From JBHIFE01 sp046760985 (GTDB taxonomy: Bacteria; Chloroflexota; Dehalococcoidia; Dehalococcoidales; RBG-16-60-22), in assembly GCA_046760985.1 (NCBI GenBank), contig JBHIFE010000059.1, forward strand, positions 1 to 8,313: a stretch of 8,313 nucleotides of DNA. Direction: 5' to 3'. Below, in pieces: positions 5,481 through 8,313 of this stretch. Numbering within the stretch: position 1 is the stretch's first letter; each line of letters opens with the position of its first letter. A program made the translations under genes and the position numbers. The notes under the pieces were generated by a model. It was not told where the DNA came from, searched no databases, and was given only the letters and a program-made list of their open reading frames with translations.

Positions 5481-6638
5481 CTAAGCTGCTATCTCCTCTG
5501 AAACCGAGATGGCTATCTTGTACAAAATGGTGAGTATTAAGAATCCTAGTGCCCAGACGCCAATGGTGATTAACGCTTCAGGCACTGTTGGCCAGTACTC
5601 AAATATTTCACCCGTAGGCGAGGGAATAAATCCGGGTACAATCAAACCAAGTCCCTTATCTATCCAGATGGAGGCAAATACTGCCACACAAGCTATGGCT
5701 AGGGTATTCTCCCTCCGGCGGGTGCTGGGGTTAATTAAAAGAGCAAGAGCCACAGCGGCAAGTATTAGGGAGGTCCACATCCAAGGCACAAGTGTTGCTT
5801 TACCATCTAGACCAAAGAGCAGGTACTGGAAGTGAATCATGTGCTCCGGTATTTCACTGTAGAAGACGGTAAAAAGTTCGACCAGTAGGAAAAAGACAGT
5901 AATAATCATGGCGTAAGTGACAATTTGTGCCACCTTTTGCAGGGCTTCTCTTCCGGGGTCAAATTTGGTAAACCTTTTTATGATGAGACACAATATTATG
6001 AGCAGGGCAGGTCCGGAAGCAAATGCTGAAGCGAGGAAACGGGGTGCCAAAAGGGCAGTAAGCCAAAAAGGTCTGGCGCCAAGACCGGAGTAGATGAAAG
6101 CGGTAACCGTGTGAATGCTGATTGCCCACGGGATGGAAATCAGTATCAGAGGTTTTCCCCAAGCCGGTGGTGGTTCCGATTTGCGTTCTGCATCCAGTGT
6201 TGACCAAGCAATCACTACATTGAGCAGGAGGTAAACTGCCAAGACAACCATGTCCCAGAATAGGAGTGAATTGGGGGAGGGGTGAAGTATCATATTGAAA
6301 ACCCGAGCCGGCTGCCCAAGGTCGACAAAAATGAACAATCCGCACATTATCACTGCCGCCACAGCTAGAAACTCTCCTAGGGCAGTAATCCTGCCGAATT
6401 CCTTGTAGTTGTGTAGGTAGTAAGGCAAGACTACCATAACTGCGGAAGCGGCTATACCCACCAGAAAGGTGAAATTGGCGATATAAAGTCCCCAGGAAAC
6501 ATTTCGGCTCATACCGGTTATGCCTAGTCCGTAGCTCAATTGCTGGAGATAGAAGACAAAGCCGACCACACTAACCATGACAAGCAGGATTATCCATCCC
6601 CAGTATCTTCGACTTCCAACGAGCGCCTTTTCAAACAT
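5481..6638 (-). CDS. dsrP: DsrP, NrfD-family integral membrane subunit of DsrMKJOP
   Basis: This 385-residue protein of the NrfD/PsrC family has about ten membrane helices, near residues 13-33, 48-74, 84-106, 125-147, 162-185, 190-220, 236-260, 283-302, 311-331 and 352-377. DsrP is thought to exchange electrons with the membrane quinone pool and pass them to the ferredoxin-like DsrO, within a complex that connects periplasmic and membrane redox to the cytoplasmic DsrK/DsrC branch. Typical features are the start RRYWGWIILL and the polar loop VDLGQPARVFNMILHPSPNS (106-123), between helices 3 and 4. The start ATG 6638 lies 1 nt past the dsrO stop, with GGAGAA in the end of dsrO as ribosome binding site, so translation is probably coupled. 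Position directly after dsrO in the canonical K-J-O-P order supports the name over other NrfD homologues. Confidence 0.93.
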   Translation of the reverse strand: MFEKALVGSRRYWGWIILLVMVSVVGFVFYLQQLSYGLGITGMSRNVSWGLYIANFTFLVGIAASAVMVVLPYYLHNYKEFGRITALGEFLAVAAVIMCGLFIFVDLGQPARVFNMILHPSPNSLLFWDMVVLAVYLLLNVVIAWSTLDAERKSEPPPAWGKPLILISIPWAISIHTVTAFIYSGLGARPFWLTALLAPRFLASAFASGPALLIILCLIIKRFTKFDPGREALQKVAQIVTYAMIITVFFLLVELFTVFYSEIPEHMIHFQYLLFGLDGKATLVPWMWTSLILAAVALALLINPSTRRRENTLAIACVAVFASIWIDKGLGLIVPGFIPSPTGEIFEYWPTVPEALITIGVWALGFLILTILYKIAISVSEEIAA

Positions 6639-6639
6639 G

Positions 6640-7407
6640 CTACTTCTCCACTAGATAATAAACTTGGGGCTTGGTACCAAGACTGGGCTTACGACGAATG
6701 GCGTAGTGTGAATCAAGAATTTCCCTGACTTCCGAGTCGGGGTCTTTCAGGTCACCAAAAACTAGTGCTCTTTCTGGACAGGCTTCCACGCATGCCGGAA
6801 GAAGACCTTGGGCAAGTCTCTCCTGGCAGAAGTTGCATTTCTCTACAACCCCTCTCGTCCTGGTTGGAAAGTCTGGATTTATCTCGTCGATAAAGAGGCG
6901 AGGGTCTCTCCAATTAAAGCTTCTTGACCCATAGGGACAAGCAGCCATACAGTATCTACAGCCGATACACCGATGATAGTCTATCATGACTATTCCATCT
7001 TCTCTCTTCCATGTAGCCTTCACCGGACAGACGCTGACGCAAGGGGGATTGTCACAATGATTGCAGAGCACCAGAACCGGGCTACCCTTTAAACCCACTT
7101 TAACAAATTCGTGCGCTTGCTCTGGGAATGCCTCCTCATAGGGTATAGTCCAAATCCATTTGATTTCATCCTTTGGATTGCCAAAATCAGGCACATTGTG
7201 GACACGATGGCAAGCATCTATGCAGTCTCTACACCCATCCTGCTCCAAACACGCCTTCGGGTTGACGACCATTGCCCATTTGGTGCTTACTAAAGGTGAA
7301 GCCTTTAGCAGGTTGAATCTAGAGAGCGCATCAAAAGCTGGCTTGGCAACAAGTCCCAATGTAGCCAGTCCAGCTATCTTTAAGAACCCTCTCCGGCTAA
7401 CCTTCAT
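6640..7407 (-). CDS. dsrO: DsrO, Tat-exported ferredoxin-like iron-sulfur subunit of DsrMKJOP
   Basis: The protein has 255 residues. The N-terminus MKVSRRGFLKIAGLATLGLV is a twin-arginine signal (R5-R6) with a short hydrophobic stretch, so it is exported folded and acts on the outer face of the cytoplasmic membrane. Sixteen cysteines can ligate four [4Fe-4S] clusters: C53/C59/C62/C66, C115/C118/C123/C127 (CNHCDNPPCVSVCP), C147/C150/C153/C157 (CIGCRYCMAACPYG) and C191/C194/C206/C210. DsrO is expected to carry electrons between DsrP and the triheme DsrJ. The start ATG 7407 directly abuts the dsrJ stop (TAGATG), and GAGGAG inside the end of dsrJ serves as ribosome binding site. Similar proteins occur as NrfC or PsrB-like subunits, but the dsrK-dsrJ context makes DsrO the best call. 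Confidence 0.95.
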   Translation of the reverse strand: MKVSRRGFLKIAGLATLGLVAKPAFDALSRFNLLKASPLVSTKWAMVVNPKACLEQDGCRDCIDACHRVHNVPDFGNPKDEIKWIWTIPYEEAFPEQAHEFVKVGLKGSPVLVLCNHCDNPPCVSVCPVKATWKREDGIVMIDYHRCIGCRYCMAACPYGSRSFNWRDPRLFIDEINPDFPTRTRGVVEKCNFCQERLAQGLLPACVEACPERALVFGDLKDPDSEVREILDSHYAIRRKPSLGTKPQVYYLVEK

Positions 7408-7788
7408 CTATTTCTCCTCGGGTGGGTTATGACAGTCCCAGCAGTCAGGTTTAACTGCGGCGTAATCGTGGCACTGGTCGCAGAATTCAGCCTTGTTGGA
7501 ATGACATTCCATGCAGGTACCGCTAAGACTCATATTATACTCCCGGCCATCGCTGGCTACGTAAGTCCGAATGCCCTCTCGGACGACCGATTTTCTCCAA
7601 TCGTCTAGCAAGTCCATGTGCTTGTCTCTCATGTATTGCGTTGCTTCTATGCACTGCTTTTCCTCAGTAACGATTTCTGGTTCGGGGACATAGGTGGCTT
7701 TGCCACTAGCCATAATATACCAGACGGGGATGGTTATTAAACCAAGGAAGATGATTAACCCGGTCATAATCTTATCCGCATCATACAT
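7408..7788 (-). CDS. dsrJ: DsrJ, membrane-anchored triheme cytochrome c subunit of DsrMKJOP
   Basis: I chose ATG 7788 (126 residues, MYDADKIMTG) over an upstream in-frame GTG at 7824. The ATG has GGAGGG 8 nt upstream (7802-7797), and the DsrJ family typically begins MYD-x-x-KI directly before its membrane anchor. The gene overlaps the end of dsrK by 8 nt. Residues 7-27 form a single membrane helix holding the protein on the periplasmic side. Three c-type heme motifs follow: CMECH (92-96), CDQCH (103-107) and CWDCH (116-120). Cys46 in the stretch QCIEATQYMRDKHMDLLDDW matches the conserved non-heme-motif cysteine that in characterised DsrJ is a distal ligand of one heme (His/Cys coordination), and has the same number as in the Allochromatium vinosum protein. 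The function is periplasmic electron transfer to or from DsrO. Confidence 0.94.
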   Translation of the reverse strand: MYDADKIMTGLIIFLGLITIPVWYIMASGKATYVPEPEIVTEEKQCIEATQYMRDKHMDLLDDWRKSVVREGIRTYVASDGREYNMSLSGTCMECHSNKAEFCDQCHDYAAVKPDCWDCHNPPEEK

Positions 7789-8313
7789 TCTCCTTTCCCT
7801 CCGGTTCTTTGAGGGGTTCGCCACGAAGGTCGGTAGTTCTCTCCTTCTCTCCTTCCATTAGCAGCGCATTCCCCACCAGCTCATGAACGCCAGCCACCTC
7901 TATCCCAGGAAGCCAGTATTGAAAGAGGGGTGGGAAGGAAGCTTTATCAATGGCACAAATACAAGCCATTAGATTCACTCCGTATCTATCATGAACATAC
8001 TTTACTGCGTTCGCCCGCGGAAAGCCACCCCTGAGCCTCATTTCTATATTTTCATCGGTGCCTATGCCAGCACCGCTGCCACAGCAGAAAGTTCGCTCCC
8101 TGATGGTATTCTCCGGCATATCATAGAAATAGTTGCACACATTTTTGAGGATATAGCGTGGCTCCTCAATGAGTCCCATACTTCTAGCCGGATTACAGGA
8201 GTCATGGAAGGTCACCTTCCATTTATCATTTCGGCTCGGGTCCAATTTTAATTTATTGTTGTTGATAAGGTCGGCAGTAAATTCACAGATATGAACCATC
8301 TTGGTGGACTTTG
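7781..8313 (-). CDS. dsrK: DsrK C-terminal part, HdrD-like catalytic iron-sulfur subunit of DsrMKJOP (start outside window)
   Basis: The frame is open to the right edge, so only the last 176 residues are present; the Met at 8299 is internal. DsrK is related to the heterodisulfide reductase subunit HdrD and is thought to reduce the DsrC trisulfide or disulfide at a noncanonical [4Fe-4S] cluster on the cytoplasmic face, anchored by DsrM. The visible segment is the second CCG-type domain: FHDSCNPAR (C39 of the visible part), FCCGSGAG (C76-C77) and MACICAIDKA (C117, C119). The final pair is CxC rather than CxxC as I read it. The tail after about residue 153 is charged and probably flexible. The TGA stop at 7783-7781 overlaps the dsrJ start by 8 nt, giving translational coupling. 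dsrM is expected just beyond the right edge. Confidence 0.93.
   Translation of the reverse strand, partial: KSTKMVHICEFTADLINNNKLKLDPSRNDKWKVTFHDSCNPARSMGLIEEPRYILKNVCNYFYDMPENTIRERTFCCGSGAGIGTDENIEMRLRGGFPRANAVKYVHDRYGVNLMACICAIDKASFPPLFQYWLPGIEVAGVHELVGNALLMEGEKERTTDLRGEPLKEPEGKENV
7797..7802 (-). promoter_or_regulatory. Ribosome binding site deciding the dsrJ start
   Basis: GGAGGG on the minus strand (7802-7797) lies 8 nt before ATG 7788, inside the 3' end of dsrK. No comparable site precedes the alternative GTG at 7824, so the shorter reading of dsrJ is preferred. Confidence 0.75.

Noticed and set aside
5959..6345. 128-codon minus-strand frame inside dsrP, and similar short frames within dsrO and the aldehyde dehydrogenase
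   Set aside because: They are out-of-frame shadows of well-supported genes and carry no motif of their own.
1..8313. Search for CRISPR arrays, tRNA or rRNA genes, insertion sequences and attachment sites
   Set aside because: No regularly spaced repeats, cloverleaf or rRNA-like stretches (beyond the 12-nt SD-like match), transposase genes or terminal inverted repeats were seen.

Overview
The window comes from an anaerobic, probably sulfite- or sulfate-respiring bacterium of moderate GC content. The best evidence is a dsrK-dsrJ-dsrO-dsrP run in the canonical order of the DsrMKJOP membrane complex. Its lineage cannot be fixed from the sequence; Chloroflexota (Dehalococcoidia-like), Desulfobacterota and sulfate-reducing Bacillota are all compatible.

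Layout, right to left along the minus strand. (1) 8313-5481: the 3' part of dsrK, then dsrJ, dsrO and dsrP, packed with overlaps or 0-1 nt gaps, clearly one operon. (2) 5408-4002: a CoA-acylating aldehyde dehydrogenase most like sulfoacetaldehyde dehydrogenases (SauS type), 72 nt behind dsrP and likely in the same transcript. (3) 3451-3969, plus strand: an Lrp/AsnC-family regulator, convergent with the aldehyde dehydrogenase and divergent from ald. (4) 3005-3450: a 446-bp divergent control region. It holds a good sigma70-type promoter for each direction, a perfect 9-bp-arm palindrome, a second inverted repeat, and a terminator-like hairpin inside the long ald leader. (5) 3004-1877: alanine dehydrogenase, with all signature catalytic residues. 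(6) 1805-1: the 5' part (601 codons, open to the window edge) of a large fused redox enzyme. A GltD-like FAD/NAD(P)H oxidoreductase module appears to be inserted inside the N-terminal [4Fe-4S] domain of a molybdopterin (Mo/W-bisMGD) oxidoreductase.

How the parts may work together. DsrMKJOP passes electrons between the quinone pool or periplasm and the cytoplasmic DsrC/sulfite-reduction branch. Alanine dehydrogenase links L-alanine to pyruvate, NADH and ammonium, and is probably controlled by the adjacent Lrp-type protein, as in AldR/ald pairs. An acylating sulfoacetaldehyde-type dehydrogenase together with Ald beside dsr genes suggests organosulfonate (taurine/sulfoacetate) use feeding sulfite to respiration. 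That is inference: no sulfonate lyase, taurine aminotransferase or dsrAB is visible. The most unusual item is the nested flavin-molybdopterin fusion at the left edge.
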